A DNA stretch of 64,000 nucleotides from positions 62,001 through 126,000 of the forward strand of contig NZ_BMTQ01000006.1 of NCBI RefSeq assembly GCF_014649755.1, read 5' to 3'. The notes beneath the pieces are model-generated. The model did no database searches, was not told the DNA's origin, and saw nothing but the letters and a program-made list of their open reading frames with translations. Positions 38,947 to 49,637 of this stretch are shown piece by piece (within the stretch, counting starts at the first letter, position 1; every line of letters begins with the position of its first letter). Source of the stretch: Streptomyces litmocidini (GTDB lineage: Bacteria; Actinomycetota; Actinomycetes; Streptomycetales; Streptomycetaceae). Both the position numbers and the translations under genes were made by a program.

Positions 38947-39474
38947 GGTGCCTCCTGCGACCCCCGCGCTATGCGTCAAGGGTGACGGTCTTGAGGTTCG
39001 ACGATTGGTTATCGGTCTTCGCTCCCGTGCGGGCATACCGCACGGAGTTTAGACAGTGAACGCCACCTTACCGGCGACCATGCCCCCCTAGGAACGACCA
39101 ACCGAGGATGCACCTTTTGGGAGGCCTCCCCGGTGGGAAGGGGCTCCCCGGTCCCGGGCGTGCGACCGCGGCCGGACGTCCGTTCCGACCAGGAGCCGTC
39201 CCGGCGGCGCGTCCCGCCCCGGAAGGCCGGCCGAGCCGGTTCCCGACCGACCGGGCGGGACGCCCCGGCGCCCGCCTTTACCACTTCCGGGGGAACCCCC
39301 GTGGGGACGCCGCCCACCGGAGCGGCCGACGGTCCGCCGTCCCTCCACCGGGGCGCCCCGGACCGAGGACTCCCCGCGGCCGTCGACGGCGGTCCGACCC
39401 GTCCGCCAGGCCCGTCCGACGACGGGGCCCGCGGGCCCGCCCCGTCCGCGGCCCGGTCCCCCGGCGTACGAAAA
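38947..39474 (-). other. secY upstream spacer with candidate promoter and leader hairpin
   Basis: About 530 bp without a convincing gene. Near the secY end, TTCACT and TATGCC 17 bp apart on the minus strand (around 39033-39061) form a weak promoter candidate. A hairpin CTCCGTGCGG/CCGCACGGGAG occupies 39022-39047. The remainder (39100-39470) is extremely GC-rich with patches of local self-complementarity. Confidence 0.5.
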
Positions 39475-39516
39475 GAAGCCCGGCCGGCTCCCCCGAGGGG
39501 GAACCGGCCGGGCTTC
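39475..39516 (-). terminator. terminator of the spc operon after rplO
   Basis: A 20-bp stem with a single mismatch (39475-39494 against 39497-39516) is followed on the minus strand by TTTT. It begins 20 bp after the rplO stop. Confidence 0.92.
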
Positions 39517-39535
39517 TTCAGCTGCCGACCGAGGC

Positions 39536-39991
39536 TCAGACGAGCTCGGTGACCGTGCCGCCGGCGGCGGCGATCTTCTCCTTGGCGGAGCCGGAGACGG
39601 CGTCGACCGTCACCTGCAGCGCCACGGAGACCTCGCCCTGGCCCAGGACCTTGACGAGCTGGTTCTTGCGAACGGCACCCTTGGCGACCAGATCGGCCAC
39701 CGTGACCTCGCCACCCTGCGGGTAGAGCTCGGCCAGCTTGTCCAGGTTCACGACCTGGTACTCGGTGCGGAAGGGGTTCTTGAAGCCCTTCAGCTTCGGA
39801 AGACGCATGTGGAGGGGCATCTGCCCACCCTCGAAGCGCTCCGGAACCTGGTAACGGGCCTTCGTACCCTTCGTACCACGACCGGCCGTCTTACCCTTCG
39901 ACGCCTCACCACGACCCACACGGGTCTTGGCGGTCTTGGCGCCCGGGGCGGGACGGAGGTTGTGGGCCTTCAGCGGGTTGTTCTCCGCCAT
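39536..39991 (-). CDS. rplO: 50S ribosomal protein L15
   Basis: A 151-residue protein. Conserved stretches are [40 protein letters not shown] and [23 protein letters not shown] 39991 follows GAGGAGG and is one base past the rpmD stop. It is the last gene of the spc operon, followed by a strong terminator. Confidence 0.98.
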   Translation of the reverse strand: MAENNPLKAHNLRPAPGAKTAKTRVGRGEASKGKTAGRGTKGTKARYQVPERFEGGQMPLHMRLPKLKGFKNPFRTEYQVVNLDKLAELYPQGGEVTVADLVAKGAVRKNQLVKVLGQGEVSVALQVTVDAVSGSAKEKIAAAGGTVTELV

Positions 39992-39992
39992 G

Positions 39993-40175
39993 TCAGTCAA
40001 CCTCCTCGACCGTCACGAGGTGGCGGACGGTGTGCACCATGCCGCGGAACTCGGGGCGGTCCTCCTTGACAACCACGTCACCCAGGCGCTTGAGGCCCAG
40101 GGAACGGAGGGTGTCGCGGTGGTTCTGCTTGCTGCCGATGTACGACTTCGTCTGCGTGACCTTGAGGCGAGCCAT
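39993..40175 (-). CDS. rpmD: 50S ribosomal protein L30
   Basis: A 60-residue protein, [20 protein letters not shown] onward, with [20 protein letters not shown] and the C-terminal [15 protein letters not shown] 40175 overlaps the rpsE TGA (ATGA), so translation is coupled. Confidence 0.98.
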   Translation of the reverse strand: MARLKVTQTKSYIGSKQNHRDTLRSLGLKRLGDVVVKEDRPEFRGMVHTVRHLVTVEEVD

Positions 40176-40777
40176 CACACACCCGCCCCAGCACGCGCAC
40201 GGAGCAGAGCCGCGGGAGCGACGTCCTCGAGGGGCAGACCACGGCGAGCCGCGATCTCCTCGGGACGCTGCAGGCCCTTCAGGGCCTCCACGGTCGCGTG
40301 CACGATGTTGATCGCGTTGTCGGAGCCGAGCGACTTCGACAGGATGTCGTGAACGCCGGCGCACTCCAGGACGGCGCGCACCGGGCCACCGGCGATAACA
40401 CCGGTACCGGGGGAAGCAGGCTTCAGCAGGACAACGCCGGCCGCCTTCTCGCCCTGGATCGGGTGCGGGATGGTGCCCTGGATGCGGGGAACCTTGAAGA
40501 AGTTCTTCTTGGCTTCCTCGACGCCCTTGGCGATGGCCGCGGGAACTTCCTTGGCCTTGCCGTAACCGACACCTACGGTGCCGTCACCGTCACCCACCAC
40601 GACGAGCGCGGTGAAGCTGAAGCGACGACCACCCTTGACAACCTTGGCGACGCGGTTGATCGCGACAACGCGCTCAACGTACGCGGTCTTCTCGGCGGCA
40701 GCGCCACCGTCGCGGCCCTTCCGGTCCCGCCGCTCGCCGCCACCGGCACCGCTTCCGCGGCGCTGGGGTCCAGCCAT
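40175..40777 (-). CDS. rpsE: 30S ribosomal protein S5
   Basis: A 200-residue protein. The actinobacterial Gly/Arg-rich N-terminus is followed by the S5 double domain: [40 protein letters not shown] and [20 protein letters not shown]. It acts in decoding accuracy. ATG 40777 is preceded by AGAGAGG. It lies in the spc operon between rplR and rpmD. Confidence 0.98.
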   Translation of the reverse strand: MAGPQRRGSGAGGGERRDRKGRDGGAAAEKTAYVERVVAINRVAKVVKGGRRFSFTALVVVGDGDGTVGVGYGKAKEVPAAIAKGVEEAKKNFFKVPRIQGTIPHPIQGEKAAGVVLLKPASPGTGVIAGGPVRAVLECAGVHDILSKSLGSDNAINIVHATVEALKGLQRPEEIAARRGLPLEDVAPAALLRARAGAGV

Positions 40778-40822
40778 TGGATTACCTCTCTCTGTTACGT
40801 CCGTTAGTCCCGGAACCGGGGC

Positions 40823-41206
40823 TTAGAACTTCAGCCCGGCTTCGCGGGCGGCGTCAGCCAGAGCGGCAATGCGCCCGGCGTACCTGTTGCCACCACGGTC
40901 GAACACGACAGCCTCGACGCCGGCGGCCTTGGCGCGCTCGGCGACCAGGGCGCCGACCTGCTTGGCCTGCGCGGACTTGTCACCCTCGCCGCCGCGGATC
41001 GACGCGTCCAGGGTCGACGCCGACGCAAGGGTGTGACCCTTGAGGTCGTCGATGACCTGAGCGGTGATACCGCGGTTGGAACGCGTCACGACGAGGCGCG
41101 GACGCTCCGCCGTACCCGACACGTTCTTGCGGATGCGGATGTGGCGGCGCTTCTTGGCGGCGCCCTTGTAGGCGTCGCCCTTGGCGATCTTCACACCGTA
41201 TGCCAT
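40823..41206 (-). CDS. rplR: 50S ribosomal protein L18
   Basis: A 127-residue 5S-rRNA-binding protein. It shows [40 protein letters not shown] and [20 protein letters not shown]. The N-terminal [20 protein letters not shown] is typical of actinobacteria. It starts three bases after the rplF stop in the spc operon. Confidence 0.98.
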   Translation of the reverse strand: MAYGVKIAKGDAYKGAAKKRRHIRIRKNVSGTAERPRLVVTRSNRGITAQVIDDLKGHTLASASTLDASIRGGEGDKSAQAKQVGALVAERAKAAGVEAVVFDRGGNRYAGRIAALADAAREAGLKF

Positions 41207-41209
41207 GGC

Positions 41210-41749
41210 TTACTTACCAGCCTTTCCGACCTTGCGGCGGATGACCTCGCCCGCGTACTTCACGCCCTTGGCCTTGTAGGGGTCGGGCTTGCGAAGCTTG
41301 CGGATGTTGGCGGCGACCTCGCCGACCTTCTGCTTGTCGATGCCCTCGACCGAGAACTTGGTCGGCGACTCGACCTTGAACGAGATGCCCTCGGGCGCCT
41401 CGACCACGATCGGGTGGCTGTAGCCGAGCTGGAACTCCAGACCGGAGCCCTTCGCGGCCACGCGGTAACCGACACCGCTGATCTCGAGCGCCTTCACGTA
41501 CCCCTGGGTCACACCGGTGATCATGTTGGCCACCAGCGTGCGGGACAGGCCGTGCAGGGCCTTGTTCTGACGCTCGTCGTTCGGACGGTTGACGTTGAGC
41601 ACGCCATCCTCGCCCTTAACGATCTCGATCGGCGCGGCGACGGTGTGGGTCAGGGTGCCCTTGGAACCCTTGACCGTGACCGTGCGGCCCTCGATGGTGA
41701 CGTCCACGCCGGCGGGAACCGTGATGGGGAGCTTGCCAATACGCGACAT
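41210..41749 (-). CDS. rplF: 50S ribosomal protein L6
   Basis: A 179-residue protein with two similar domains ([32 protein letters not shown]; then [20 protein letters not shown]) and the conserved [20 protein letters not shown]. It sits near the factor-binding site. ATG 41749 is 21 bp after rpsH. Confidence 0.98.
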   Translation of the reverse strand: MSRIGKLPITVPAGVDVTIEGRTVTVKGSKGTLTHTVAAPIEIVKGEDGVLNVNRPNDERQNKALHGLSRTLVANMITGVTQGYVKALEISGVGYRVAAKGSGLEFQLGYSHPIVVEAPEGISFKVESPTKFSVEGIDKQKVGEVAANIRKLRKPDPYKAKGVKYAGEVIRRKVGKAGK

Positions 41750-41770
41750 TAGCTATTCCTCCGTTCCCGA

Positions 41771-42169
41771 CTACCAGACGTAGGCGAGGACTTCCCCACC
41801 CACGCCCTTCTTCTGCGCCTGCTGACCGGTCAGGAGACCGTGGGACGTGGAGATGATCGCCACGCCCAGGCCGCCGAGGACCTTCGGCAGGTTGGTGGAC
41901 TTCGCGTAAACCCGGAGGCCCGGCTTCGAGATCCGCTTGATGCCCGCGATGGAGCGCTCACGGTTCGGACCGAACTTCAGGTCGAGAACGAGGTTCTTGC
42001 CGACCTCGGCGTCCTCGACCTTCCAGCCCGTGATGAAGCCCTCCTGCTGGAGGATTTCCGCGATGTGAGACTTGATCTTGCTGTGCGGCATCGTCACGGA
42101 GTCGTGGTATGCCGAGTTCGCGTTACGCAGACGAGTCAGCATGTCCGCGATCGGATCAGTCATGGTCAT
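41771..42169 (-). CDS. rpsH: 30S ribosomal protein S8
   Basis: A 132-residue protein starting [20 protein letters not shown]. The C-terminal half has [20 protein letters not shown] and [23 protein letters not shown] 42169 is used with AAGG upstream; ATG 42163 is two codons later. S8 binds 16S helix 21 and in E. coli represses the spc operon. A ~206-bp spacer with an imperfect 17-bp stem lies between rpsN and rpsH. Confidence 0.98.
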   Translation of the reverse strand: MTMTDPIADMLTRLRNANSAYHDSVTMPHSKIKSHIAEILQQEGFITGWKVEDAEVGKNLVLDLKFGPNRERSIAGIKRISKPGLRVYAKSTNLPKVLGGLGVAIISTSHGLLTGQQAQKKGVGGEVLAYVW

Positions 42170-42280
42170 GAATTGGCCTTCGGCCTCTCTCGCCGGGGTT
42201 TCCAGTGCGCCATCCCTCTCCCCACACAGGGGCGGGACGGGTGCGGCGCGGGGACCTACGGCGTAGTAAGTCGTACGGGC

Positions 42281-42331
42281 GGCGGACGCCCAACCCCACA
42301 AGCCTAAGGCATGCGGGGGTGGGCCTCCGCC
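42281..42331 (-). other. hairpin between rpsN and rpsH
   Basis: A 17-bp imperfect stem (42281-42297 against 42315-42331, two mismatches; core GGCGGA/TCCGCC and GCCCA/TGGGC) lies in the only long spacer within the spc operon. Confidence 0.55.
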
Positions 42332-42375
42332 GACCCAATGCTTACCGAGAGACTCCGGTCATCCCAACTAGGGGA

Positions 42376-42561
42376 TTACCAGGAGCTCTTGGTCACGCCC
42401 GGCAGCTCGCCACGGTGAGCCATCTCACGGAGGCACACGCGGCACAGGCCGAACTTGCGGTACACGGAGTGGGGACGACCACAGCGCTGGCAGCGCGTGT
42501 AGCCGCGCACGCCGAACTTGGGCTTGCGGGCAGCCTTCGCGATGAGAGCCTTCTTCGCCAT
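42376..42561 (-). CDS. rpsN: 30S ribosomal protein S14 type Z (zinc form)
   Basis: A 61-residue protein, the short zinc-binding form: [20 protein letters not shown] and [15 protein letters not shown]. Four Cys (CxxC...CxxC) bind zinc. ATG 42561 is five bases after the rplE stop. A zinc-free paralogue under Zur control often exists elsewhere in streptomycetes. Confidence 0.98.
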   Translation of the reverse strand: MAKKALIAKAARKPKFGVRGYTRCQRCGRPHSVYRKFGLCRVCLREMAHRGELPGVTKSSW

Positions 42562-42566
42562 CTCGC

Positions 42567-43121
42567 TTACGCCTCCTTGAACGGGAAGCCGAGGTGACGC
42601 AGAAGGGCACGGCCCTCGTCGTCGTTGGTCGCCGTGGTCACCACGGTGATGTCCATACCCCGGACACGGTCGATCTTGTCCTGGTCGATCTCGTGGAACA
42701 TGACCTGCTCCGTGAGACCGAAGGTGTAGTTGCCACGGCCGTCGAACTGCTTGGGGGACAGGCCGCGGAAGTCGCGGATGCGCGGGAGCGCGAGCGACAG
42801 GGTGCGGTCCAGGAACTCCCACATGCGGTCGCCACGGAGCGTGACGTGGGCACCGATCGGCTGACCCTCGCGCAGCTTGAACTGCGCGATGGACTTGCGG
42901 GCCTTGGTGACGGCCGGCTTCTGACCGGTGATCGTGGTGAGATCGCGGATCGCACCGTCGATCAGCTTCGAGTCACGGGCGGCGTCGCCGACACCCATGT
43001 TGACCACGATCTTGACGAGGCCGGGGATCTGCATGACGTTCTCGTACTTGAACTCGTCACGCAGCTTGCCCGCGATCTCCTCGCGGTACTTCGTCTTGAG
43101 ACGCGGAGTGGTGGTAGCCAT
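42567..43121 (-). CDS. rplE: 50S ribosomal protein L5
   Basis: A 184-residue 5S-rRNA-binding protein: [40 protein letters not shown] and [23 protein letters not shown] 43121 overlaps the rplX stop (ATGA). Confidence 0.98.
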   Translation of the reverse strand: MATTTPRLKTKYREEIAGKLRDEFKYENVMQIPGLVKIVVNMGVGDAARDSKLIDGAIRDLTTITGQKPAVTKARKSIAQFKLREGQPIGAHVTLRGDRMWEFLDRTLSLALPRIRDFRGLSPKQFDGRGNYTFGLTEQVMFHEIDQDKIDRVRGMDITVVTTATNDDEGRALLRHLGFPFKEA

Positions 43122-43432
43122 CAGATGTCCTCACCCGTCCGCTTGGCAACGCGGATCTTGTTGCCCTCGTCGTCGAAGCGGTAACCGACACGCGTGACGA
43201 CCTTCTTGCCGTCCTTCTCCACGACCAGCTGGACGTTGGAGACGTGGACCGGAGCCTCGGTCGTGACGATGCCACCGGCCTGCGAGGGGCCGGCCTTGGT
43301 GTGCTTCTTGACCCGGTTGACACCCTCGACCAGGACGCGGTTCTCGCGGGGGAAGGCCGTGATGACCTTGCCCTGCTTGCCCTTGTCCTTACCGGTGATG
43401 ACCTGGACCAGGTCGCCCTTCTTGATCTTCAT
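43121..43432 (-). CDS. rplX: 50S ribosomal protein L24
   Basis: A 103-residue KOW-domain protein. [20 protein letters not shown] is the KOW signature, followed by [20 protein letters not shown]. It is an early assembly protein of the large subunit. It starts two bases after the rplN stop. Confidence 0.98.
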   Translation of the reverse strand: MKIKKGDLVQVITGKDKGKQGKVITAFPRENRVLVEGVNRVKKHTKAGPSQAGGIVTTEAPVHVSNVQLVVEKDGKKVVTRVGYRFDDEGNKIRVAKRTGEDI

Positions 43433-43434
43433 GC

Positions 43435-43803
43435 TTACAGCACCTCCGGCGCGAGCGAGATGATCTTCATGAACTTCTTCTCGCGCAGCTCACGGCCGAC
43501 CGGGCCGAAGATACGGGTGCCACGAGGGTCGCCGTCGTTCTTGAGAATGACGGCGGCGTTCTCGTCGAAGCGGATGTACGAGCCGTCCTGGCGGCGGCGC
43601 TCCTTGACGGTGCGAACGATGACCGCCTTGACGACGTCACCCTTCTTCACGTTGCCACCGGGGATCGCGTCCTTGACGGTGGCGACGATGACGTCACCGA
43701 TGCCCGCGTAGCGGCGACCCGAGCCACCGAGAACACGGATGCAAAGGATCTCCTTGGCACCAGTGTTGTCGGCGACACGCAGTCGCGACTCCTGCTGGAT
43801 CAC
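43435..43803 (-). CDS. rplN: 50S ribosomal protein L14
   Basis: A 122-residue protein: [40 protein letters not shown] and [20 protein letters not shown]. The GTG start follows CAGGAG. It opens the spc block; the 124-bp gap to rpsQ upstream contains a strong hairpin, so an operon boundary or promoter may lie there. Confidence 0.98.
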   Translation of the reverse strand: MIQQESRLRVADNTGAKEILCIRVLGGSGRRYAGIGDVIVATVKDAIPGGNVKKGDVVKAVIVRTVKERRRQDGSYIRFDENAAVILKNDGDPRGTRIFGPVGRELREKKFMKIISLAPEVL

Positions 43804-43831
43804 GTCTATCTCCTGATTGTCTGCCGGTTCC

Positions 43832-43859
43832 CGGCAGGGGCACCGGGGTGCCCCTGCCG
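43832..43859 (-). terminator. hairpin between rpsQ and rplN (S10/spc boundary)
   Basis: A near-perfect 12-13-bp stem CGGCAGGGGCACC/GGTGCCCCTGCCG with a very short loop lies between the two ribosomal operon blocks. A smaller TTTCCC/GGGAAA hairpin lies about 50 bp upstream. Confidence 0.7.
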
Positions 43860-43927
43860 AGCCTGGCGGAACTGACCTGAGGGAAACCCCTCAGGCTGAA
43901 CTTTGGATTTCCCTTGCGGGAAATTCC

Positions 43928-44209
43928 TTACTTGGCCTTCTCGAGGATCTCGACGACGCGCCAGTGCTTCGTGGCGGACAGCTTCCGGGTCTCCATCAGG
44001 AGGACGCGGTCGCCGATGCCGGCAGCGTTCTGCTCGTCGTGAGCCTTGAGCTTGTTCGTACGGCGGATGACCTTGCCGTACAGCGCGTGCTTGACGCGGT
44101 CCTCGACAGCGACGACGACGGTCTTGTCCATCTTGTCGCTGACGACGAGGCCCTCACGGACCTTGCGGGCGTTGCGCTCGGTCTTCTCAGTCACGTTGTT
44201 CTCGCTCAT
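43928..44209 (-). CDS. rpsQ: 30S ribosomal protein S17
   Basis: A 93-residue OB-fold protein: [40 protein letters not shown] and [23 protein letters not shown] 44209 overlaps the rpmC TGA. It is the last gene of the S10 block. Confidence 0.98.
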   Translation of the reverse strand: MSENNVTEKTERNARKVREGLVVSDKMDKTVVVAVEDRVKHALYGKVIRRTNKLKAHDEQNAAGIGDRVLLMETRKLSATKHWRVVEILEKAK

Positions 44210-44433
44210 CAGGCGTTCTCCACCGTCTCGATGCCCAGCTCGCGCTCACGCATCAGGGTGTAGATCCGGGCGATGTCCTTACGGACGGACTTGAGCCGAC
44301 CGTGGTTCTCGAGCTGGCCCGTCGCCGCCTGGAAGCGGAGGTTGAACAGCTCTTCCTTGGCCTCGCGGAGCTTGTTGAGAAGCTCCTCGTTGCCCAGCTC
44401 GCGCAGCTCGGACGCCTTGGTACCGGCCGACAT
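44209..44433 (-). CDS. rpmC: 50S ribosomal protein L29
   Basis: A 74-residue two-helix protein: [40 protein letters not shown] and [23 protein letters not shown] 44433 overlaps the rplP stop by one base (TGATG); a GTG one codon upstream is possible. It lies at the exit tunnel. Confidence 0.97.
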   Translation of the reverse strand: MSAGTKASELRELGNEELLNKLREAKEELFNLRFQAATGQLENHGRLKSVRKDIARIYTLMRERELGIETVENA

Positions 44434-44852
44434 CACAGCTCACCTGCTTCGCGCTTCACGATCTTGCACTTCATCGGCAGCTTGTGGGCCGCACGGGTCA
44501 GGGCCTCGCGCGCGATCTTCTCGTTCGGGTAGGACAGTTCGAACATCACCCGACCCGGCTTGACGTTCGCGATCCACCACTCCGGAGAACCCTTACCGGA
44601 ACCCATGCGGGTCTCGGCGGGCTTCTTCGTCAGCGGGCGGTCCGGGTAGATGTTGATCCAGACCTTGCCGCCACGCTTGATGTGGCGGGTCATCGCGATA
44701 CGAGCCGCCTCGATCTGGCGGTTGGTCACGTACGCCGGCGTGAGGGCCTGAATGCCGTACTCGCCGAACGCGACCTGCGTACCACCCTTGCTGGCGCCGG
44801 AGCGCTTCGGGTGGTGCTGCTTGCGGTGCTTGACCCTACGGGGGATCAGCAT
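44433..44852 (-). CDS. rplP: 50S ribosomal protein L16
   Basis: A 139-residue protein: [40 protein letters not shown] and [21 protein letters not shown]16 positions A-site tRNA and organises 23S rRNA. ATG 44852 is 5 bp after rpsC. Confidence 0.98.
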   Translation of the reverse strand: MLIPRRVKHRKQHHPKRSGASKGGTQVAFGEYGIQALTPAYVTNRQIEAARIAMTRHIKRGGKVWINIYPDRPLTKKPAETRMGSGKGSPEWWIANVKPGRVMFELSYPNEKIAREALTRAAHKLPMKCKIVKREAGEL

Positions 44853-44857
44853 GTCGG

Positions 44858-45697
44858 TCAGGCCTCCGTTCCGGTGCTCTCAGCCGGAGCAGCGGCGGCA
44901 GCCTCGGCCTTGGGGGCCTCGGCGGCCGGAGCCGACTGCTGCGGCTTGCGGCCGCGGCCGCCACGCTCGCCACCACGGCCACCACGGCCGGCGGGGCGGT
45001 CGCCGGCGCCGGCGCCACGGGCCGGGCGGTTGCCCGCACGGGCGGCGGCGTTCTCGGCGCGGACCTCGGCGATGTTCTTGACGTCGCCCTTGTAGATCCA
45101 GACCTTCACGCCGATGCGGCCGAAGGTCGTCTTGGCCTCGAAGAAGCCGTAGTCGACGTTCGCGCGGAGCGTGTGCAGGGGCACGCGGCCCTCGCGGTAG
45201 AACTCCGAGCGGGACATCTCGGCGCCGCCGAGACGACCGCCGCACTGGATCTTGATGCCCTTGGCGCCGGCCTTCATCGTGCCCTGCATGCTCTTGCGCA
45301 TGGCACGACGGAAGGAGACGCGGGAGGAGAGCTGCTCGGCAACGGCCTGGGCGACCAGCTGGGCGTCCATCTCGGGGTTCTTGACCTCGAGGATGTTCAG
45401 CTGGACCTGCTTGCCCGTGAGCTTCTCGAGGTCGCCGCGGATGCGGTCGGCCTCGGCGCCACGGCGGCCGATGACGATGCCCGGACGGGCGGTGTGGATG
45501 TCCACACGCACGCGGTCACGGGTGCGCTCGATCTCGACCTTCGAGATGCCGGCGCGCTCCATGCCGGACGTCATCATCCGACGGATGGCGACGTCTTCCT
45601 TGACGTAGTCCTTGTACAGCTTGTCGGCGTACCAGCGGGACTTGAAGTCCGTGGTGATGCCGAGTCGGAACCCATGCGGGTTAACCTTCTGGCCCAT
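44858..45697 (-). CDS. rpsC: 30S ribosomal protein S3
   Basis: A 279-residue protein. The KH domain is at ~35-110 ([20 protein letters not shown]); the C-terminal domain has [20 protein letters not shown] and [21 protein letters not shown] long Ala/Gly/Arg-rich actinobacterial tail follows ([18 protein letters not shown]). ATG 45697 shares one base with the rplV stop. Confidence 0.98.
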   Translation of the reverse strand: MGQKVNPHGFRLGITTDFKSRWYADKLYKDYVKEDVAIRRMMTSGMERAGISKVEIERTRDRVRVDIHTARPGIVIGRRGAEADRIRGDLEKLTGKQVQLNILEVKNPEMDAQLVAQAVAEQLSSRVSFRRAMRKSMQGTMKAGAKGIKIQCGGRLGGAEMSRSEFYREGRVPLHTLRANVDYGFFEAKTTFGRIGVKVWIYKGDVKNIAEVRAENAAARAGNRPARGAGAGDRPAGRGGRGGERGGRGRKPQQSAPAAEAPKAEAAAAAPAESTGTEA

Positions 45698-46044
45698 TAC
45701 CGGGTTCCTTCCTTGCTGCTGACGACCACGGTGATGTGGCTGGTCCGCTTACGGATCCGGTAGGCGCGGCCCTGGGCACGCGGACGGAACCGCTTCAGGG
45801 TCGGGCCCTCATCCACGTACGCCTCGCTGATGTACAGCGAAGAGGCGTCACTGTGGTCGTAGTTGTGCGCGGCGTTGGCGATGGCGCTGTCCAGCACCTT
45901 GCCAACCGGCACGCTCGCGGCCTGCGGGGCGAAACGCAGGACCGCCTGAGCCTCCGTGGCGTCCATGCCACGGATAAGGTCCACCACGCGGCGGGCCTTC
46001 ATGGGCGTGACGCGGATGTACCGCGCCTGGGCCCTGGCTTCCAT
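45697..46044 (-). CDS. rplV: 50S ribosomal protein L22
   Basis: A 115-residue protein: [40 protein letters not shown] and the tunnel-lining loop [23 protein letters not shown] 46044 follows GAAGGAC. The loop is where some macrolide-resistance changes occur; I see no obvious alteration. Confidence 0.98.
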   Translation of the reverse strand: MEARAQARYIRVTPMKARRVVDLIRGMDATEAQAVLRFAPQAASVPVGKVLDSAIANAAHNYDHSDASSLYISEAYVDEGPTLKRFRPRAQGRAYRIRKRTSHITVVVSSKEGTR

Positions 46045-46086
46045 GGTTGTCCTTCCAGTGTCTGTCATGGTCATTCCACCCCGCTG

Positions 46087-46368
46087 TTAGCGGCGCTTCG
46101 ACTTCCGGTCGTCCTTCACGTGACCCCGGAAGGTGCGCGTCGGCGAGAACTCGCCGAGCTTGTGGCCGACCATCGACTCGGTGACAAACACCGGAATGTG
46201 GGTCTTGCCGTTGTGCACCGCGATCGTGTGGCCGAGCATGGCCGGGATGATCATCGAGCGACGGGACCAGGTCTTGATGACGTTCTTGGTACCGGCTTCG
46301 TTCTGGGCGTCCACCTTCTTGACGAGGTGGCCGTCGACGAAGGGTCCCTTCTTGAGACTGCGCGGCAT
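46087..46368 (-). CDS. rpsS: 30S ribosomal protein S19
   Basis: A 93-residue protein: [40 protein letters not shown] and [20 protein letters not shown]. It lies in the head of the small subunit next to S13. Confidence 0.98.
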   Translation of the reverse strand: MPRSLKKGPFVDGHLVKKVDAQNEAGTKNVIKTWSRRSMIIPAMLGHTIAVHNGKTHIPVFVTESMVGHKLGEFSPTRTFRGHVKDDRKSKRR

Positions 46369-46380
46369 CTAAACCCGCTC

Positions 46381-47217
46381 CTAGCGCTTCTTGTTCGTCT
46401 TGCGGCGGCGGACGATGTACTTGTTCGAAGCCTTCTTCGGCGAACGAGTACGACCCTCCTTCTGACCCCACGGGGAGACCGGGTGGCGACCACCGGAGGT
46501 CTTGCCCTCACCACCACCGTGCGGGTGGTCGACCGGGTTCATCGCCACACCGCGGACGGTCGGGCGAACGCCCAGCCAGCGCTTGCGGCCGGCCTTGCCC
46601 CAGTTGATGTTCGACTGCTCGGCGTTGCCGACCTCGCCGATGGTGGCGCGGCAGCGGGCGTCGACGAGACGGATCTCACCGGACGGCATGCGGAGGTGGG
46701 CCATCGTGCCCTCCTTCGCCAGCAGCTGCACGGAGGCACCGGCCGAGCGGGCGAACTTGGCGCCGCCACCGGGACGGAGCTCGATCGCGTGGATCGTGGT
46801 ACCGACCGGGATGTTGCGGAGCGCCAGGTTGTTGCCGGGCTTGATGTCCGCGCCCGGGCCGTTCTCGACGCGGTCGCCCTGGGTCAGACCCTTGGGGGCG
46901 ATGATGTAGCGCTTCTCGCCGTCCACGTAGTGGAGGAGCGCGATGCGCGCGGTGCGGTTGGGGTCGTACTCGATGTGAGCGACCTTGGCCGGCACGCCGT
47001 CCTTGTCGTGACGACGGAAGTCGATCACACGGTAGGCGCGCTTGTGGCCACCGCCCTGGTGACGGACGGTCACACGACCGGTGTTGTTACGGCCGCCCTT
47101 GCTGTGCAGGGGGCGGACCAGCGACTTCTCCGGCGTGGACCGCGTGATCTCGACGAAGTCGGCTACGGAGGAGCCACGGCGGCCCGGCGTAGTCGGCTTG
47201 TACTTGCGGATTCCCAT
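46381..47217 (-). CDS. rplB: 50S ribosomal protein L2
   Basis: A 278-residue protein: [40 protein letters not shown] and the peptidyl-transferase-proximal [20 protein letters not shown] with its conserved His. It ends [17 protein letters not shown]. Confidence 0.99.
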   Translation of the reverse strand: MGIRKYKPTTPGRRGSSVADFVEITRSTPEKSLVRPLHSKGGRNNTGRVTVRHQGGGHKRAYRVIDFRRHDKDGVPAKVAHIEYDPNRTARIALLHYVDGEKRYIIAPKGLTQGDRVENGPGADIKPGNNLALRNIPVGTTIHAIELRPGGGAKFARSAGASVQLLAKEGTMAHLRMPSGEIRLVDARCRATIGEVGNAEQSNINWGKAGRKRWLGVRPTVRGVAMNPVDHPHGGGEGKTSGGRHPVSPWGQKEGRTRSPKKASNKYIVRRRKTNKKR

Positions 47218-47257
47218 TTCTCAGTCCTCGTCCGATTCCGGACGATCCAGACCGCCG

Positions 47258-47581
47258 TTAGGCGGTCGGACCGCCGAAGATGTCGATACGGTTGCCCTCG
47301 GCAAGGGTCACGATGGCGCGCTTGGTGTCCTTGCGCTTGCCGAAACCGGCCTTGGTGCGCTTGCGCTTGCCCTGGCGGTTGATCGTGTTGACCCCGGTGA
47401 CCTTGACCGAGAAGACCGCCTCGACGGCCTGCTTGATCTGGGTCTTGTTGGAGCCAGGCGCGACGATGAACGTGTACTTGTTCTCGTCCAGCAGGGCGTA
47501 GCTCTTCTCCGAGACGACCGGCTTGACGAGAATGTCGCGCGGGTCCGAGAAGGTCTTGCTGGTGACGACGGCCTCAGTCAT
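47258..47581 (-). CDS. rplW: 50S ribosomal protein L23
   Basis: A 107-residue protein: [40 protein letters not shown] and [20 protein letters not shown]. It docks trigger factor and SRP at the exit tunnel. ATG 47581 overlaps the rplD TGA. Confidence 0.98.
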   Translation of the reverse strand: MTEAVVTSKTFSDPRDILVKPVVSEKSYALLDENKYTFIVAPGSNKTQIKQAVEAVFSVKVTGVNTINRQGKRKRTKAGFGKRKDTKRAIVTLAEGNRIDIFGGPTA

Positions 47582-48231
47582 CAGGCGTCGCTCCCTTCGG
47601 TCTCAGCGGTCTGGGGGCCAGACACGAAGGACTCGAGGGCGGCCTGGGTGAAGACCACGTCGTCGGAGACGATCACGTCGTACGTGTTGAGCTGGCCCGG
47701 CTCCAGGATGTGCACCTGGGGCAGGTTGCGGGCGGACAGCCACGCGGCCTCGTCGGAGCGCTCGGCGACCAGGAGCAGGTTCTTGCGCTCCGAGATCTTG
47801 CCGAACAGCGTCTTGGCGGCCTTGGTGGAGATCTCACCCTCGACCACGCCGGTGACGACGTGGATGCGGGAGTGGTTCGCCCGGTCCGACAGGGCACCGC
47901 GGAGGGCGGCGGCCTTCATCTTCTTCGGGGTCCGCTGCGAGTAGTCACGCGGCACGGGACCGTGCACGACGCCACCACCGGCGAACTGCGGGGCGCGGGT
48001 CGAGCCCTGACGGGCGCGGCCGGTGCCCTTCTGGCGGTAAGGCTTCTTGCCACCACCGCGGACTTCGCCACGGGTCTTGGTCTTGTGCGTGCCCTGACGG
48101 GCCGCGGCCAGCTGCGCGACGACGACCTGGTGGATCAGCGGGACGCTGACCTTGGCGCCGAAGATCTCCTCGGGGAGCTCGACGGTCCCGGCCTTGTCGC
48201 CAGACGGCGAAAGGATGTCAATGGTGCTCAT
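47581..48231 (-). CDS. rplD: 50S ribosomal protein L4
   Basis: A 216-residue protein: [40 protein letters not shown] and [20 protein letters not shown]. The extended loop lines the exit tunnel. In E. coli L4 represses the S10 operon; this is not shown for Streptomyces. ATG 48231 has GAGGAAC upstream. Confidence 0.98.
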   Translation of the reverse strand: MSTIDILSPSGDKAGTVELPEEIFGAKVSVPLIHQVVVAQLAAARQGTHKTKTRGEVRGGGKKPYRQKGTGRARQGSTRAPQFAGGGVVHGPVPRDYSQRTPKKMKAAALRGALSDRANHSRIHVVTGVVEGEISTKAAKTLFGKISERKNLLLVAERSDEAAWLSARNLPQVHILEPGQLNTYDVIVSDDVVFTQAALESFVSGPQTAETEGSDA

Positions 48232-48238
48232 CGGTTCC

Positions 48239-48883
48239 TCAAACCCCCTTGGCCGCGGTGCGGACCAGGACGAGGCCACCGTTGGGGCCGGGGACGGCGC
48301 CCTTGATGAGCAGCAGACCCTTCTCGGCGTCAACGGCGTGGACGGTCAGGTTCTGGGTGGTCACACGCTCGTTGCCCATGCGACCGGCCATGCGCATGCC
48401 CTTGAAGACACGGCCCGGGGTGGCGCAGCCACCGATCGAACCGGGCTTGCGGTGCACGCGGTGGGCACCGTGCGAGGCCTTGCCACCACGGAAGTTGTGG
48501 CGCTTCATCGCACCGGCGAAGCCCTTGCCCTTGCTCTTGCCGGTGACGTCGACCTTCACGCCGGCCTCGAAGACCTCGGCGGTGATCTCCTGGCCGAGCG
48601 TGTACTCGGAGGCGTCAGCGGTGCGGAGCTCCACCAGGTGGCGGCGCGGGGTGACGTCGGCCTTGGCGAAGTGACCCTTGAGGGGCTTGTTCACCTTGCG
48701 CGGGTCGATCTCGCCGAAGGCGATCTGGACCGACTCGTAGCCGTCGACGTCGTTCGTACGGACCTGGGTCACGACATTCGGACCGGCCTTGACGACGGTC
48801 ACCGGGACGACCCGGTTGTTCTCGTCCCAGACCTGCGTCATGCCGAGCTTCTCGCCCAGGATGCCCTTGATGTTCTTAGCCAT
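48239..48883 (-). CDS. rplC: 50S ribosomal protein L3
   Basis: A 214-residue protein: [40 protein letters not shown] and [20 protein letters not shown], the extension that reaches toward the peptidyl-transferase centre. ATG 48883 is 13 bp after the rpsJ stop. Confidence 0.99.
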   Translation of the reverse strand: MAKNIKGILGEKLGMTQVWDENNRVVPVTVVKAGPNVVTQVRTNDVDGYESVQIAFGEIDPRKVNKPLKGHFAKADVTPRRHLVELRTADASEYTLGQEITAEVFEAGVKVDVTGKSKGKGFAGAMKRHNFRGGKASHGAHRVHRKPGSIGGCATPGRVFKGMRMAGRMGNERVTTQNLTVHAVDAEKGLLLIKGAVPGPNGGLVLVRTAAKGV

Positions 48884-48896
48884 CTCGCGCGTCACC

Positions 48897-49205
48897 TCAG
48901 AGCTTGATCTCGATGTCGACGCCCGCCGGCAGGTCGAGGCGCATGAGCGAGTCAACCGTCTTCGGCGTGGGGTCGAGGATGTCGATGAGGCGCTTGTGCG
49001 TGCGCATCTCGAAGTGCTCGCGCGAGTCCTTGTACTTGTGCGGCGACTTGATGACGCAGTACACGTTCTTCTCAGTGGGCAGCGGCACCGGGCCCGCGAC
49101 CGACGCACCAGTGCGGGTCACCGTCTCGACGATCTTCTTCGCCGAGGAGTCGATGACCTCGTGGTCGTAGGCCTTGAGCCGGATGCGGATCTTCTGTCCC
49201 GCCAT
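48897..49205 (-). CDS. rpsJ: 30S ribosomal protein S10
   Basis: A 102-residue protein: [40 protein letters not shown] and [21 protein letters not shown]10 also acts as NusE in antitermination. It is the first gene of the S10 operon (rpsJ-rplC-rplD-rplW-rplB-rpsS-rplV-rpsC-rplP-rpmC-rpsQ), behind a long leader. Confidence 0.99.
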   Translation of the reverse strand: MAGQKIRIRLKAYDHEVIDSSAKKIVETVTRTGASVAGPVPLPTEKNVYCVIKSPHKYKDSREHFEMRTHKRLIDILDPTPKTVDSLMRLDLPAGVDIEIKL

Positions 49206-49637
49206 GGCTACTAGTAGTCCTTTGTCTCGTTAACGCTCTGGAACCCGGTGCGTTCGCGGTTTCCTCCGACCCACGCGGTCGGGCGTGTCGCGCTCCCTCT
49301 ACGCAGAAGTCCCTGAGGACTTCCCAACCAAGGGGGCGCGGTCGCCATGACCGCAGTTCGGGGGCAATCACCCACCGGGTGCCTGGTCGGCACCCCGCTG
49401 ACGCTTCCCAGAAGATTCCCGTACGTCCGCCCCTGAGAAGGAGCGACGAGTACTGTGGGACTCGCTTCCGGTCCTCCCGACGGGAGGCGCGCAGCATCGG
49501 CACTCAACCGAGCAACCCCGACAGTCTGCCATACGGGGCCATCCGGCCGCCAATCGGGAATCGAAGACTGTACCCCACGTCACGTATGACCATGCGCCGG
49601 GGCGCGTACTCCTGACCCGCGCGCCCCCGCCTCGCCG
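49206..49637 (-). other. S10 operon leader/promoter region
   Basis: 430 bp without a convincing gene. It contains the hairpin element at 49267-49291 shared with the rpsL leader. A possible -10 TACAGT on the minus strand at 49572-49567 lacks a clear -35. Several short G/C stems are present. Confidence 0.5.
49267..49291 (-). promoter_or_regulatory. conserved leader hairpin shared with the str operon (copy 1)
   Basis: On the minus strand CGACACGCCC then GACCGCGTGGGTCGG. CCGACC pairs with GGTCGG around a 5-base loop. It is identical in 24 of 25 bases to 58015-58039, and both copies lie 50-90 nt upstream of the first start codon of a ribosomal operon. Confidence 0.65.
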
